DNA of 64,000 bases from Roseomonas sp. E05 (GTDB lineage Bacteria > Pseudomonadota > Alphaproteobacteria > Acetobacterales > Acetobacteraceae), in assembly GCF_030063475.1 (NCBI RefSeq), contig NZ_JASIRT010000005.1, positions 210,517-274,516 of the forward strand, given 5' to 3'. The notes under the pieces were generated by a model. It searched no databases. It was given only the letters and a program-made list of their open reading frames with translations, and was not told the DNA's origin. Below are positions 1-11,760 of this stretch, piece after piece; within the stretch, counting starts at the first letter, position 1, and each line of letters begins with the position of its first letter. The position numbers and the translations under genes were made by a program.

Positions 1-11
1 GGTGCTGCCGG

Positions 12-1625
<1,614 letters not shown>

Positions 1626-1805
1626 CTGATACTGTTCTCCAATCAAGGCGCTATGCCTCCGGCGAGCGATTCCGCCGGGGTAGGAGCCATTGAATCGCCC
1701 GGGCCGGGATCCGCATCTCGTACAACCGCGTACCGCATGGGCATCACCGGCGCAGGCGTCCGAACCCTAGGGCAGGGCCAACGATCTGGTCAATGTTTGT
1801 GCAGT

Positions 1806-1822
1806 CGTCATATTGCATGACG
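1806..1822. promoter_or_regulatory. inverted repeat upstream of pckA
   Basis: Perfect inverted repeat CGTCAT-N5-ATGACG in the 200-nt gap between the end of the HugZ-like gene and the start of pckA, about 180 nt upstream of the pckA start. It could be an operator for a dimeric regulator or just a chance palindrome. Nothing else in the gap looks like a gene. Confidence 0.3.
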
Positions 1823-1846
1823 AGAGGCGTATCTCAACGCACGCGA

Positions 1847-2581
1847 TCATTCACGTTTTAGAGACAGGACACGCGCCTGTCGCGCCGCCTGCACCAATGC
1901 CTGCCGCACGCCGCCCACCTCCCCGACCGGCTCCGGGAAATCCAGCCGGCAACGCCGCTCGCCCGCCACGAGGTCGCAGCCATCCACGTCCACCGCCACC
2001 ATGCGCCATTCGCCGCCGCCCTGCCCGAGCAGGTTCACAGCAATGATTTCAAGGGCATCGGCATGGTCGGCGTTCATGTGGGCGCAGATGCCGCCCTCCG
2101 CCGCGGCGATCGTGGCCACCGCCTCCGGCGCCGGCAGAAGCTCGCTCGCCCGCAGCCGCGTGGCCGCCGCGAAGCCGCCCACCAGCAGCGCCGCCACCGG
2201 CCGGATGCGCCAGAGCGCGAAGTCCGCGAATCCGGCATAGAGGGCCGCATAAGGGTGCAGGGCCAGCCAGCGTGCCTTCAGCGCGGCCTTTTGATCATCC
2301 CCCACCCGCTCCGCCAAACCGGTCACGGTCACGCGAGGGGCGGTCTGCGGGTTCGCCTCAGGCGCCATGCCCTGCACCAGCAGGGCGCAGCGCGGCTCGC
2401 GCGCGAGTTGCCGGGTGTGCTCCGAGAGGCTGGAAATCCAGAGCAGCAGCGCGAGGTCCGGCGCGGCGGCGGGCGTCACCAGGCTGGCGAAGGGCTGACC
2501 CTCCTGCTGGGTGGCCAGGGTGGCGGCGCGCGCCCCGCGCAGCAGGGCGCGCGCCTGGCGAACCGGTTCAGCCTTGTCCAT
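1847..2581 (-). CDS. HugZ-family heme-utilisation / PPOX-fold protein
   Basis: A 244-aa protein of the HugZ type. An N-terminal pyridoxamine-phosphate-oxidase-like split barrel (about residues 5-150) is followed by a C-terminal DUF2470-type domain with the His-rich motif [10 protein letters not shown] near residue 170. Family members bind heme or flavin, and some degrade heme; here the substrate is not known. Two ATGs are adjacent (2584 and 2581); the second has the better spacing to GGAGG. The gene is divergent from chvI with about 155 nt between them and is read toward pckA. Function beyond the fold is inferred. Confidence 0.8.
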   Translation of the reverse strand: MDKAEPVRQARALLRGARAATLATQQEGQPFASLVTPAAAPDLALLLWISSLSEHTRQLAREPRCALLVQGMAPEANPQTAPRVTVTGLAERVGDDQKAALKARWLALHPYAALYAGFADFALWRIRPVAALLVGGFAAATRLRASELLPAPEAVATIAAAEGGICAHMNADHADALEIIAVNLLGQGGGEWRMVAVDVDGCDLVAGERRCRLDFPEPVGEVGGVRQALVQAARQARVLSLKRE

Positions 2582-2739
2582 CATCCCTCCGACGCCCTAA
2601 TGCGCATCCGGCGGCCCGGCTTGCGCCACAATCTCCGGCCATGACGGGCGCCAGGGGGCCTCGCCCCACGGAACCGCGCCCCGCCGGACCCTTGCCCAGC
2701 GGATCTATGTCCAGTGGACGCCTCAGGAGCTCCGCGCCC

Positions 2740-3440
<701 letters not shown>

Positions 3441-3441
<1 letters not shown>

Positions 3442-5135
3442 TGCCCGACGCCAGCGGCCCCGCCGCCGAGGCCCGCGCCCCGGCCCTGAAGGAGCGGCGC
3501 CCGCGCAAGCGGGTCTCGCCGCTGCTGCGCCGCATCCTGCTGCTGAACATGATGGCGCCGGCCCTGCTCGCCGCCGCCCTGCTCTACCTCGACCAGTATC
3601 AGAACGGCCTGATCGCCGCCGAGGTGGAGGCGCTGCGCACCCAGGCCCGCATCTATGCCGGCGGCATCGCCGAGGCGGCGGTGCGCATCCAGGACGACCG
3701 CGCCGTGCTGGTGCCCGACACCGCCCGCCCCCTCCTCCGGCGCCTGGTCGAGCCGAGCCCGAACACACAGGCCAAACTGTTCGACACCACCGGCCTGCTG
3801 GTGGCCGACAGCCGCGTGCGCGAGGGCCAGGGCGGCGCCATCGTCACCGAGCCGCTGCCGCCGCCCGAGCACCGCAGCCTGCTCGCCGGCACCATCGGCA
3901 GCCTCTACGACCGCATCCTCGCCCTGCTGCCGCGCAGCGTCTTCGGCCCGCGCAACGCCGATGACGACGTCTTCGTCGATGTCGGCCCGAATGCCGGCTC
4001 CTTCGACTGGCAGCCCGCCCTCGGCCCCGACCGGCGCGAGGAGCTGCGCCTGGCGTTGGAGGGCGGCGTGCGCCCCTATATCCGCCGCACCCAGGACGGG
4101 CGGCTGCTGGTCTCGGTGGCCGAGCCCGCCCGGCGCGGCAACCAGAGCGTGGGCATCATCCTGCTGACCCGCGAGGCGCGGCAGGTGGACGAGCGGCTGC
4201 TGGAGATCCGCTCCTCCGTGCTCGGCCTCTTCCTGCTGGCGCTGCTGCTGACGGTCGCGGCCTCGCTCTATCTCTCCCGCACCATCGCCTCGCCGATCCT
4301 GGCGCTGGCCGGCGCCGCGGCGGCCATGCGCCAGGGCAAGGGCCGCGCCGGCTCGGTGCCGCCACCGCTGCTGGAGCGGGGCGACGAGATCGGCGTGCTG
4401 GCGCGCGACCTGCAATCCTCCGCCACCGCCCTCTGGGCCCGCATCGACCAGAACGAGCGCTTCGCCGCCGACGTGGCGCACGAGCTGCGCAACCCGCTGA
4501 CCAGCGTGCGCAGCGCCATCGAGACGCTGCGCCGCATCGAGAACCCGGAGCACCAGAAGCGCCTGCTCGCCATCATCTCGGACGACGCCGTGCGGATGGA
4601 CCGGCTGATCGCCGACATCGCCGACTCCTCGCGGGTGGACGCCGAGCTCTCCCGCACCGCCTCCGAGCCGGTGGACATCGCCCCCATCCTCCCGGCCCTC
4701 ACCGAGCTGCACAACGCCACCCGCAAGCCCGACGCGCCCGTGGTGGAGCTGGAGATGGCGCCAGGACCGCTCGTCGTGCGCGGCGTCGAGGGGCGGCTGG
4801 TGCAGGTGTTCCGCAACCTCCTCGGCAACGCCATCTCCTTCTCGCCGCCCAATGGCCGTGTGCGGATGCGGGCCCGGCCGACCGGCTCGATGATGGAGTT
4901 CACCGTGGAGGATGAAGGGCCGGGCATTCCCGAGGCCAAGCTGGAAGGCATCTTCGCCCGCTTCTACAGCGAGCGGCCGCATGGCGAGCAGTTCGGGCAG
5001 CATTCCGGCCTGGGGCTCTCGATCAGCCGGCAGATCGTCGAAGGACTCGGCGGGCGGATCAGCGCGGAGAACCGGCGCGACGAAGGCGGCAAGGTGATCG
5101 GGGCACGCTTCGTGGTCCGGCTGCCGCTGGGATAG
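3441..5135 (+). CDS. chvG: sensor histidine kinase ChvG
   Basis: A 564-aa inner-membrane sensor kinase. One transmembrane helix lies at about residues 34-54 and a second at about 263-285. They bracket a periplasmic domain of about 200 residues that would contact the signal or an ExoR-like periplasmic partner. A HAMP region follows, then the H-box VAHELRNPL with phospho-acceptor His347. The HATPase domain has the N-box FRNLLGNAI and the G-boxes DEGPGI and GLGLS. The start overlaps the chvI stop (TGATG). No exoR-like gene is seen nearby. Two palindromes follow the stop and probably end transcription. Confidence 0.93.
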
Positions 5136-5151
5136 CCCTCCCGCGGTCCAT

Positions 5152-5204
5152 GCGAGAGGGCTCCGCCCTCTCGCGCTCTCCGGCCAGGAAACTGAGTTTC
5201 CTGG
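5152..5204. repeat. double hairpin after chvG
   Basis: Two stem-loops in a row: GCGAGAGGGC/GCCCTCTCGC (5152-5174) and CCAGGAAAC/GTTTCCTGG (5184-5204). The arrangement, a GC hairpin with CTC in the loop, a short CTCC-rich spacer, then a second hairpin, is the same as at 58508-58556. It looks like one dispersed intergenic unit that may also act as a terminator. I see no gene in the rest of 5136-5376. Confidence 0.6.
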
Positions 5205-5376
5205 ACCTTCCATCAGTGCCTCCGGCCTCCACGCCGCCTCGGCATCCCACGAGAATCCCCGCAGGCCTTGCGGCGCGGCCTGGTTCCTGAAGGCGTGACT
5301 GCCGCATGCCGTTATCCGCGCCTGCGGCCATGACTCACAATGTCGCCGTCCGAAGGGAATCGCTCCTGGCCCAGCG

Positions 5377-5949
5377 TCAGGCCTGCGGCATCAGTTGGCG
5401 CAAGGCATCGTCCAGCTGCGCCACCAGCGCAGCAATGAAGGCACCGATGTTCTCGCGAATTGCACCCTCGTTCGCCAGCTTCAGCCGCTCCACGCCCACG
5501 AAGGCAGAGCTCCAATTCGCCACATAGGGGCGGGTAATGGTCTGGTCGAACACGGTGGCATTGTCACGCAGCCGCACCAACCGGTAGCGCACCTCGGCCG
5601 ACACCTCCATGTCGAAACCGGCGAAAGGCTGGTTGATGCGCAGCAATTCGGCATCGAGTCGATAGCTGCCCGCCTCGCTGGCCAGCATCGCGTGCGCGCG
5701 CAGGCTGCGGCGCAGGGCTTCAGCGAAGTCCGTGCTGGAAACATCGGATTTCCACAGCGGATGCGTCTCGCGCCCGCCTGCCACCTGGCCGACCTGCACC
5801 GCCTGCTGCAACCCCGAGCCCGCAGGCAGCAGCGTCGCCTCGCTGACCGCTGCCGTCATCGCGCCGGGATCGGCGGGCGAGGCGCAGGCGGCCAACGGCA
5901 ACAGAACCACCAGGATAAGGGCACGCAGCCGCCGTCCGGCCAACGGCAT
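5377..5949 (-). CDS. predicted outer-membrane or periplasmic lipoprotein, unknown function
   Basis: A 190-aa protein. Starting at the ATG at 5949 gives a lipoprotein signal peptide with a hydrophobic core and the lipobox LAAC (Cys about residue 21). The mature part is mixed alpha/beta and contains no enzyme motif I recognise. It has the feel of small lipoproteins with a YajG-like or ABC-auxiliary fold (LDAELLRINQPF, EVRYRLVRL). An ATG at 6006 is in frame but would bury the signal peptide behind 19 residues. Base composition is slightly more AT-rich than the neighbours. It is divergent from the frameshifted lipoprotein at 5997, sharing a 47-nt intergenic promoter region. Confidence 0.65.
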   Translation of the reverse strand: MPLAGRRLRALILVVLLPLAACASPADPGAMTAAVSEATLLPAGSGLQQAVQVGQVAGGRETHPLWKSDVSSTDFAEALRRSLRAHAMLASEAGSYRLDAELLRINQPFAGFDMEVSAEVRYRLVRLRDNATVFDQTITRPYVANWSSAFVGVERLKLANEGAIRENIGAFIAALVAQLDDALRQLMPQA

Positions 5950-5996
5950 CTCGAGCTTGAGCCGAGCATTATCGTTACGGTATGTTACATTTGAGA

Positions 5997-6339
5997 ATGC
6001 AATCATGGATCGGAGTTCTGCCTTGCGTGCGCGCTGCCATGGGATCCGTTTTGTTCCTGACGACGCTGCTGGCTGGCTGCGGCGGCCGGGAAGCACGCAT
6101 CATTCCGGAGCAATCCGGACTTGACGATAAAAGGCGAGCGCCAGATCAATGACGCCCGGGTTCAGGAACTAATCGCCGAGCGACAGACCGCCACGACCAA
6201 CAATGTGGGCATGTTCCTGGCGAGGGGCGTGCTGTTCCTCAACCTTTCCGATACCGAACGGCGCGAGGCAGAGGCCTTGCAGCGTCGCAATGCCCGGTTG
6301 GACGCATTGATGCGTGCGCGCGCCTGCTCCATGACCTGA
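5997..6339 (+). pseudogene. small lipoprotein gene, apparently frameshifted
   Basis: From ATG 5997 (or the in-frame ATG 6039) the reading frame encodes a lipoprotein signal with lipobox LLAGC, then continues to ...EQSGLDDKRRAPDQ and stops at about 6149. A second frame, open from 6121 to 6339, encodes KGERQINDARVQEL and a further stretch of about 55 residues. The two frames join smoothly if one A is dropped from the AAAA tract at about 6128-6131 (LDDK then GERQIND). So this looks like one lipoprotein of about 113 aa broken by a single-base insertion. A sequencing error or a +1 frameshift site are the alternatives. No family recognised. Confidence 0.6.
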
Positions 6340-6370
6340 TACGGCGGCGCGCCCAAGGGCGGGCGGACTC

Positions 6371-6419
6371 GAAGAAAAAAGATGGGGGTCTGGGGGAATT
6401 CCTTCCCCCAGCTTTTTTC
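6371..6419. terminator. bidirectional hairpin terminator, GGGGGAA-repeat family
   Basis: Stem CTGGGGGAA/TTCCCCCAG with loop TTCC. It is flanked by an A-tract on the left and a T6 tract on the right, so it can act as an intrinsic terminator in both directions between the convergent lipoprotein and dehydratase genes. It belongs to the dispersed hairpin family found at about a dozen places in the window. Confidence 0.75.
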
Positions 6420-6424
6420 ACCGT

Positions 6425-7390
6425 TCAGGCGGAGAGCGACGCCGGATCGGTGTTCCCGCCGCAGACCACGACCCCCACCTGCGCCTCCTCCGGCGGCACG
6501 AAGGCGCCGCAGAGCAGCGCGGCCAGGGCGGTGGCGCCGCCCGGTTCGGCGACGATCCGGCAGGCCTCCCACAGCGCCTGCCGCGCGGCGCGGATGGCCT
6601 CGTCCGGCACCAGCACGGCGTTGCCGATATGCTGGCGGGCCACCTCGAACATCAGCGCGCCGACCTGCCGCGCCCCCAGGCTGTCGGCGGCCAGCCCGCC
6701 CACCGGGGCCGGCACGGGATGGCCCTCGCGGAGCGCGGTGTAGAGCGTCGGGCAGCCTTCCGGCTCCACGCTCACCACCTCGGCGCGCTCGCCGTACCAG
6801 GCGGCCATGCCGCCGATCAGCCCGCCGCCGCCGGTGGCGACCAGCACATGCGTCAGTTCCGGCGCCTGCTCCTCCAGTTCCAGCGCCACGGTGCCCTGGC
6901 CGGCCAGCACCTCGGCCTGGTCATAGGCGTGCACCATCAGCGCGCCGGTCTGGGCGGCGCGGGCCTCGCAGGCCTGGCGGGCCTCGTCATAGCTGGCGCC
7001 GCCCTGCACCAGCGTGGCACCATAGGCGCGGATGCGGGCCAGCTTGGCCGGGCCGGTGATCTCGGGCACAAAGATCTCCGCCTTCACCCCCAGCGCCCGC
7101 GCGGCATAGGCGACGGCGGCGCCGTGATTGCCGCCCGAGGCGGCGATCACCCCGGCCGCCGGCAGCGGGCCGGAGAGCATGCGGTTGAAGGCCCCGCGCG
7201 GCTTGAAGGAGCCGCTGGCTTGCAGAAGTTCGAGCTTCAGCGTCACATCACAGGGAGTGCCGAGATCGGCGGCGGGCAGGCGCAGCAGCGGAGTGCGACG
7301 AATCCGGGAGGCGATGCGCGCGGCGGCGGCACGAATGGCTGCTGCATCCGGAGGAGCGGCAGCGGGAGCGGGAAAGGCGGCTTGGGTCAT
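6425..7390 (-). CDS. PLP-dependent serine/threonine dehydratase
   Basis: A 321-aa fold-type II PLP enzyme. The PLP lysine sits in SGSFKPRGAFN (about residue 60), the cofactor-binding SGGNHG follows near residue 87, and the phosphate loop GGGGLIGG is near residue 185. There is no C-terminal ACT domain, so it is the short catabolic type that deaminates threonine or serine to a 2-oxo acid rather than the feedback-regulated IlvA. The ATG at 7390 gives the usual N-terminus; a start 21 nt upstream is possible. It is divergent from hprK and sits unexpectedly inside the chvG-hprK interval. Confidence 0.85.
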   Translation of the reverse strand: MTQAAFPAPAAAPPDAAAIRAAAARIASRIRRTPLLRLPAADLGTPCDVTLKLELLQASGSFKPRGAFNRMLSGPLPAAGVIAASGGNHGAAVAYAARALGVKAEIFVPEITGPAKLARIRAYGATLVQGGASYDEARQACEARAAQTGALMVHAYDQAEVLAGQGTVALELEEQAPELTHVLVATGGGGLIGGMAAWYGERAEVVSVEPEGCPTLYTALREGHPVPAPVGGLAADSLGARQVGALMFEVARQHIGNAVLVPDEAIRAARQALWEACRIVAEPGGATALAALLCGAFVPPEEAQVGVVVCGGNTDPASLSA

Positions 7391-7526
7391 GACGGCGAAC
7401 GGTGGCACCACCCGCCCGGAGCCGCAACCTGGCAGCGTGCACAGGGGGTGCTTTCACACCCGCCTTCAGAATGCCATATTTCACCAGATTTCAGAGCGAC
7501 CCCGGTCGCGGAGGCCAGGAGCACAC

Positions 7527-7973
7527 ATGTTGCTGCATGGGAGCTGCGCAGCGTCGCAAGGCGCGGGCGTGTTGTTCCTGGGTCCCCCGGGATCCGGAAA
7601 GTCCGATCTGGTGCTGCGCCTGATGCAGCGGGGCTGGCAGCTGGTCGCCGACGACCAGGTGGTGCTGCGCGGCGAGGGCCAGGGCACGGAAGCGGAGGCG
7701 CCGCCCCCGCTGGCGGGCCTGCTGGAGGTGCGCGGCGTCGGCATCTTCCAGGGCCTGCCGCATGGCCCGGCGCCGCTGCGGCTGGTGGTGGACCTCGCCC
7801 CGCAGGCCGCCGTGCCCCGCCTGCCGGAGCCGCGCCGCTTCGCCGCCCCCGGCGGCCCCCTTCCCCGCCTCGCCCTGCACGCCTTCGAGGCCTCCGTCCC
7901 GGCCAAGCTGGAGCTTGCCCTGGCCGCCGCGCAGGCGCGGCTGGCCCAGCGCGCCGGGGCCTTCGTGGCGTGA
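7527..7973 (+). CDS. hprK: HPr kinase/phosphorylase, short alphaproteobacterial form
   Basis: A 148-aa protein holding only the C-terminal catalytic domain of HPr kinase. The Walker A loop GPPGSGKS is at residues 19-26, ADDQV follows, and VRGVGI matches the family signature. The N-terminal domain of Firmicutes HprK is absent, as is normal in alphaproteobacteria. The enzyme phosphorylates or dephosphorylates the regulatory serine of HPr (Ser80 in the HPr encoded below). The ATG at 7527 follows CCAGGAG. The stop overlaps the GTG start of rapZ by 4 nt (GTGA). First gene of the hprK-rapZ-EIIA-HPr-EI run. Confidence 0.92.
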   Translation: MLLHGSCAASQGAGVLFLGPPGSGKSDLVLRLMQRGWQLVADDQVVLRGEGQGTEAEAPPPLAGLLEVRGVGIFQGLPHGPAPLRLVVDLAPQAAVPRLPEPRRFAAPGGPLPRLALHAFEASVPAKLELALAAAQARLAQRAGAFVA

Positions 7974-8938
7974 GCACGCCCGGCTCCACAAGCCGCCCGG
8001 TGGTGGTGGTCACAGGCCTCTCCGGCGCCGGCAAGGCCTCCATCCTCCGCGCGCTGGAGGATCTCGGCTTCGAGAGCATCGACAACCCGCCGCTCGCGGT
8101 GCTGGAGGAGGTGGTGCGCGAGGCCGGCAGCGTGCCGCTCGCCATCGGCGTGGACGCCCGCACCCGCGGCTTCGACGCCGCCGGCCTGCTGGCCCTGATG
8201 GACCGGCTGCCCGGCGTCCCCGGCGCGGCGCCTCAGCTCCTCTACGTGACGGCGGAGGAGACGGTGCTGCTGCGCCGCTTCTCCGAGACGCGGCGGCGCC
8301 ACCCGCTGGCGCCCGGCGGCTCGCTGGGCGGCTCGGTGGCCGACGGCATCGCGCGCGAGGAGGCGCTGCTCGCCCCGCTGCGCGACGCGGCGGACTGGGT
8401 GATCGACACCACCGAGCTGCCGCTGCCCGAGCTGCGCCGGCTGGTGGAGCGCCGCTTCCGGCAGGCCGAGGGGCATGGCCTGGGCGTCGCCGTGATGTCC
8501 TTCGCCTTCCCGCGCGGCCTGCCGCGCGAGGCCGACCTGGTCTTCGACCTGCGCTTCCTGCGCAACCCGCACTACGACCCCGCGCTGCGGCCACTGACCG
8601 GCCAGGACGCGGCGGTGGCGGCCTTCATCCGCGAGGATCAAGACTTCGCCCCATTCTGGCAGCGCATGACGGCGCTGCTGGACCCGCTGTTGCCCCGCTA
8701 CGCGGCGGAGGGCAAGAAGTATCTCACCGTGGCCCTCGGCTGCACCGGCGGCAAGCATCGCTCCGTCCTGCTGGCCGAGATGCTGTCCGCCCATCTGGCG
8801 GCGCAGGGCTGGCGGGTTGACCTGACGCACCGCGAACTGACCGCCCCGCGCGGCACCGCGGGCGCGCAACGCGGCGCCGCACCGCCGGCCGCGCCGCATC
8901 CCCTATCGGGTCGGGAGGCCCCTTCTTGCACACTTTGA
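7970..8938 (+). CDS. rapZ: RNase adapter protein RapZ
   Basis: A 322-aa P-loop protein of the RapZ (YvcJ) family. The Walker A motif GLSGAGKAS is at residues 16-24 and the C-terminal signature GCTGGKHRSV is near residue 263. In E. coli RapZ guides RNase E to the small RNA GlmZ and so controls glucosamine-6-phosphate synthesis; in alphaproteobacteria the gene usually lies in this PTS cluster. It starts with GTG inside the last codons of hprK. The tail of about 30 residues is Ala/Pro-rich. Confidence 0.92.
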   Translation: MSTPGSTSRPVVVVTGLSGAGKASILRALEDLGFESIDNPPLAVLEEVVREAGSVPLAIGVDARTRGFDAAGLLALMDRLPGVPGAAPQLLYVTAEETVLLRRFSETRRRHPLAPGGSLGGSVADGIAREEALLAPLRDAADWVIDTTELPLPELRRLVERRFRQAEGHGLGVAVMSFAFPRGLPREADLVFDLRFLRNPHYDPALRPLTGQDAAVAAFIREDQDFAPFWQRMTALLDPLLPRYAAEGKKYLTVALGCTGGKHRSVLLAEMLSAHLAAQGWRVDLTHRELTAPRGTAGAQRGAAPPAAPHPLSGREAPSCTL

Positions 8939-8951
8939 TGGCTAATCCCTC

Positions 8952-9395
8952 ATGATCGGGCTCGTGCTGGTCAGCCATGGCCACCTCGCCGATGAGTTCC
9001 GCCTGGCAATGGAGCACGTCGTCGGGCCGCAGCCTCAGGTCGAGACGGTCTGCATCGGGCCGGAGGACGACCTGGAGGCACGCAAGCGCGACATCCTCGG
9101 CCGCATCCTGGCGGTTGACCGTGGCGACGGCGTGGTGATCCTGACCGACATGATGGGCGGCACCCCCTCCAACCTGGCCACCGCCGTGGCGCAGGGATCG
9201 GCACCCGAGCGCGCGGTGGAGGTGATCGCCGGGCTGAACCTGCCGCTGCTGGTCAAGCTGGCGCGCATCCGCGGCGCCGAGACGCTGGGCCCGGCGGTCG
9301 AGCACGCCCTGCAGGCGGGACGCAAATATATCGCCTGTCCCACCCATATGAACTGCGCTCCCCCCGCGGGAGCCGCGCCGGACAAGCCTGCCTGA
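8952..9395 (+). CDS. PTS EIIA component, mannose-type (regulatory)
   Basis: A 147-aa EIIA of the mannose/sorbose class. The N-terminal VLVSHGHLA carries the phospho-acceptor His9, and TDMMGGTPSNLA near residue 63 is the second family signature. No EIIB, EIIC or EIID lies in the window, so this EIIA probably ends a regulatory phosphorelay rather than a sugar uptake system. It follows rapZ by 13 nt and precedes HPr by 33 nt. Confidence 0.9.
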   Translation: MIGLVLVSHGHLADEFRLAMEHVVGPQPQVETVCIGPEDDLEARKRDILGRILAVDRGDGVVILTDMMGGTPSNLATAVAQGSAPERAVEVIAGLNLPLLVKLARIRGAETLGPAVEHALQAGRKYIACPTHMNCAPPAGAAPDKPA

Positions 9396-9428
9396 GCCGG
9401 CGCCGGGCGCACCCAACGGAGGCTACCC

Positions 9429-9797
9429 ATGACCCTGCTGTTCCGCCGCACCGTTCCGCTGCGCGCGCCCTCCGACGTGTTCCGGGCCCAGGCGGCGGCG
9501 CAGGCCTCCGCCGAGGCGGGCAACCCGCTGCTGCTGCGCCGGGTGGTGCAGATCCGCAACAGCCGCGGCCTGCATGCCCGCGCCGCGGCCAAGCTCGTCT
9601 CCTGCGCCGAGCGGTTTTCCGCCTGCGTGACCGTCTCCCGCGATGGCCAGAAGGTGCCTGCCTGCTCCATCATGGGGTTGATGATGCTGGGCGCCGGAAA
9701 GGGCAGCGAGGTCGTGGTGGAAGCCGAAGGGTGGGATGCCAGGGAAGCGCTCGATGCTGTGGCCGGCCTGATCGAGGCCGGTTTCCATGAAGACTGA
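9429..9797 (+). CDS. HPr family phosphocarrier with N-terminal extension
   Basis: A 122-aa HPr. The active-site His49 lies in NSRGLHARAAAKL and the regulatory Ser80 in ACSIMGL. The spacing of 31 residues equals His15-Ser46 of classical HPr. About 34 extra residues precede the domain. The start ATG 9429 has GGAGGCTACCC just upstream, so the extension appears to be translated. The stop overlaps the EI start by 11 nt, pointing to translational coupling. Partner of HprK (Ser80) and EI (His49). Confidence 0.9.
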   Translation: MTLLFRRTVPLRAPSDVFRAQAAAQASAEAGNPLLLRRVVQIRNSRGLHARAAAKLVSCAERFSACVTVSRDGQKVPACSIMGLMMLGAGKGSEVVVEAEGWDAREALDAVAGLIEAGFHED

Positions 9798-11631
9798 GAA
9801 GACCGAGAAGACCGAAGCCGCCAGGACCCCCGATTCGCCACGCCGTGGCGGGCGCAAGACGCGCGAGGTCCTCGTCCGCGGCATCGCCATCAGCCCCGGC
9901 GTGGCCATCGGCGCCGTCTATGACACCAGCGAGGTGCCGACCGAGGCGCCCCGCCGCAGCATCCCCGCCGCGCAGGTCGAGGCGGAGAAGGCCCGCCTCG
10001 CCGCCGCCGTGGCCGCCAGCCGCAAGCAGGTGAGCAAGCTCAAGGGCCGCCTCGCCGTGCTGCCGGAGGAGGCGCAGGGCGAGCTGGAGCCGCTGCTCGA
10101 CGCCTATTCGATGATGCTGGGCGACAGCCGCCTGCTGCGCGGCGCCCGCCGGCGCATCGCCGAGGAGCTGCTGGCCGCCGAGACGGCGGTGCAGGACGAG
10201 GCCGAGGCGATCGCCGGCACCATCCTGGCCGCCAAGGACGACGACAAGCCCGGCCTGCGCCGCCGTGCCGGCGAGGTGCGCGAGATCGCCCGCCGCCTCA
10301 CCCGCAACCTGACCGCCACCCCCTTCCGCAGCCTGAAGGGCGTGCCCGCCGGCGCCATCCTGGTGGCCGAGGAGCTGACCCCGGCCGATGCCGCCCTGCT
10401 CGACCCGACGAAGATCGCCGGCGTCGCCACCGAGGAGGGCGGCGCCGACGGCCATACCGCCATCATGCTGCGGGCGCTGGGCATCCCCAGCGTGCTGGGC
10501 TGCCCCGGCCTGACCGAGGCGGCGCGCCGCGGCGACGAGGCGGTGCTGGATGGCGGCACCGGCACCATCGTCATCCGCCCGGGCTCGGCGGCCCTTGAGG
10601 CGGGGCGCGAGGCGCTGGCCGGCTATGCCAAGGAGAAGTCGCGGCTGGCCAAGCTGCGCCGCCTGCCCTCCGTCACGCTGGATGGCGAGGAGGTGGAGCT
10701 GCAGGCCAACCTGGAGATCCCGGCCGAGCTGCCGCTGATCGCCCAGGCCGGCGCCCAGGGCATCGGCCTGCTGCGCACCGAGTTCCTCTTCATGAACCGC
10801 GAGGACCTGCCCGACGAGGACGCGCAGTTCGAGGCCTACAGCCAGATCGTCGGGCCCCTGGCCGGGGATGGGGTGACCATCCGCGTGCTCGACTGGGGCG
10901 GCGAGAAGGACATGCAGGCGCTGGCCGAGGGGGTGGTGCCCTGGCACACCGGCCCCAACCCGGCGCTCGGCCTGCGCGGCATCCGCATGCTGCTGAAGCG
11001 GCCGGAGCTGCTGGAGGCGCAGTTCGCCGCCATCCTGCGCGTCGCCACGCAGGGTCCGGTCCGCATCCTGCTGCCGCTGGTCACCATTCCCGCCGAGGTG
11101 GCGCAGGCCCGCGAGATCTACGAGCGTGTCGCCCGCCGGCTGCGCCGCCGCGGCACCCCGCTGCCGGACAAGCTGCCGCCGCTCGGCGCCATGATCGAGA
11201 CGCCCGGCGCCGCCCTGGCCGCCGACGCCATCGCCCTGGAGGCCGATTTCTTCGCCATCGGCACCAATGACCTGGCGATGTACACCCTCGCCGTGGACCG
11301 GGCGGAGGCCGAGGTCTCCCACCTCTACGACCCGCTGCACCCGGCGGTGCTGCGGCTCGTGCAGTTCGCCACCGAGGCGGCGCTGCGGCTGCGCATGCCC
11401 GTCTCCGTCTGCGGCGAGATGGCGGGCAATCCCCGGCTGGTGCCGCTGCTGCTGGGCCTCGGCATCCGCGCGCTCTCGATGAACGCCAGCGCCATCCCGC
11501 GCGTGAAGCAGAGGGTGCGGACGCTCAAGATCGACGACTGCGCCCGCTTCGCCCGGCGCGTCATGGAACAGGGCGACCCGCGCCTGATCCAGGAGCTGGT
11601 GATGAATTTCGGCACCCCCGAAGGGAGCTGA
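9787..11631 (+). CDS. PTS enzyme I (phosphoenolpyruvate-protein phosphotransferase)
   Basis: A 614-aa enzyme I. The N-terminal HPr-binding domain is followed by the phospho-His loop GGADGHTAI (His223), and the C-terminal PEP-binding TIM barrel has EFLFMNR, GTNDLAMY and the catalytic Cys in SVCGEMAGNP. It has no N-terminal GAF domain, so it is of ptsI rather than ptsP (EI-Ntr) architecture. A Lys/Glu/Thr-rich stretch of about 25 residues opens the protein. It starts inside the HPr gene. It would feed phosphate from PEP to HPr and on to EIIA. Confidence 0.93.
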   Translation: MKTEKTEKTEAARTPDSPRRGGRKTREVLVRGIAISPGVAIGAVYDTSEVPTEAPRRSIPAAQVEAEKARLAAAVAASRKQVSKLKGRLAVLPEEAQGELEPLLDAYSMMLGDSRLLRGARRRIAEELLAAETAVQDEAEAIAGTILAAKDDDKPGLRRRAGEVREIARRLTRNLTATPFRSLKGVPAGAILVAEELTPADAALLDPTKIAGVATEEGGADGHTAIMLRALGIPSVLGCPGLTEAARRGDEAVLDGGTGTIVIRPGSAALEAGREALAGYAKEKSRLAKLRRLPSVTLDGEEVELQANLEIPAELPLIAQAGAQGIGLLRTEFLFMNREDLPDEDAQFEAYSQIVGPLAGDGVTIRVLDWGGEKDMQALAEGVVPWHTGPNPALGLRGIRMLLKRPELLEAQFAAILRVATQGPVRILLPLVTIPAEVAQAREIYERVARRLRRRGTPLPDKLPPLGAMIETPGAALAADAIALEADFFAIGTNDLAMYTLAVDRAEAEVSHLYDPLHPAVLRLVQFATEAALRLRMPVSVCGEMAGNPRLVPLLLGLGIRALSMNASAIPRVKQRVRTLKIDDCARFARRVMEQGDPRLIQELVMNFGTPEGS

Positions 11632-11760
11632 TGCGGGCGGGCGGCGCCGGAAGCCGCCACCTTCCCCCCACCGGCTTGCAAACTGCCCACGGCGTCCGGC
11701 AGGCGGAGCCTTCCAGGGCGCGGCGGAGGGGAGCGGAGGAACCCGCCCCCTGGCGGTGCT

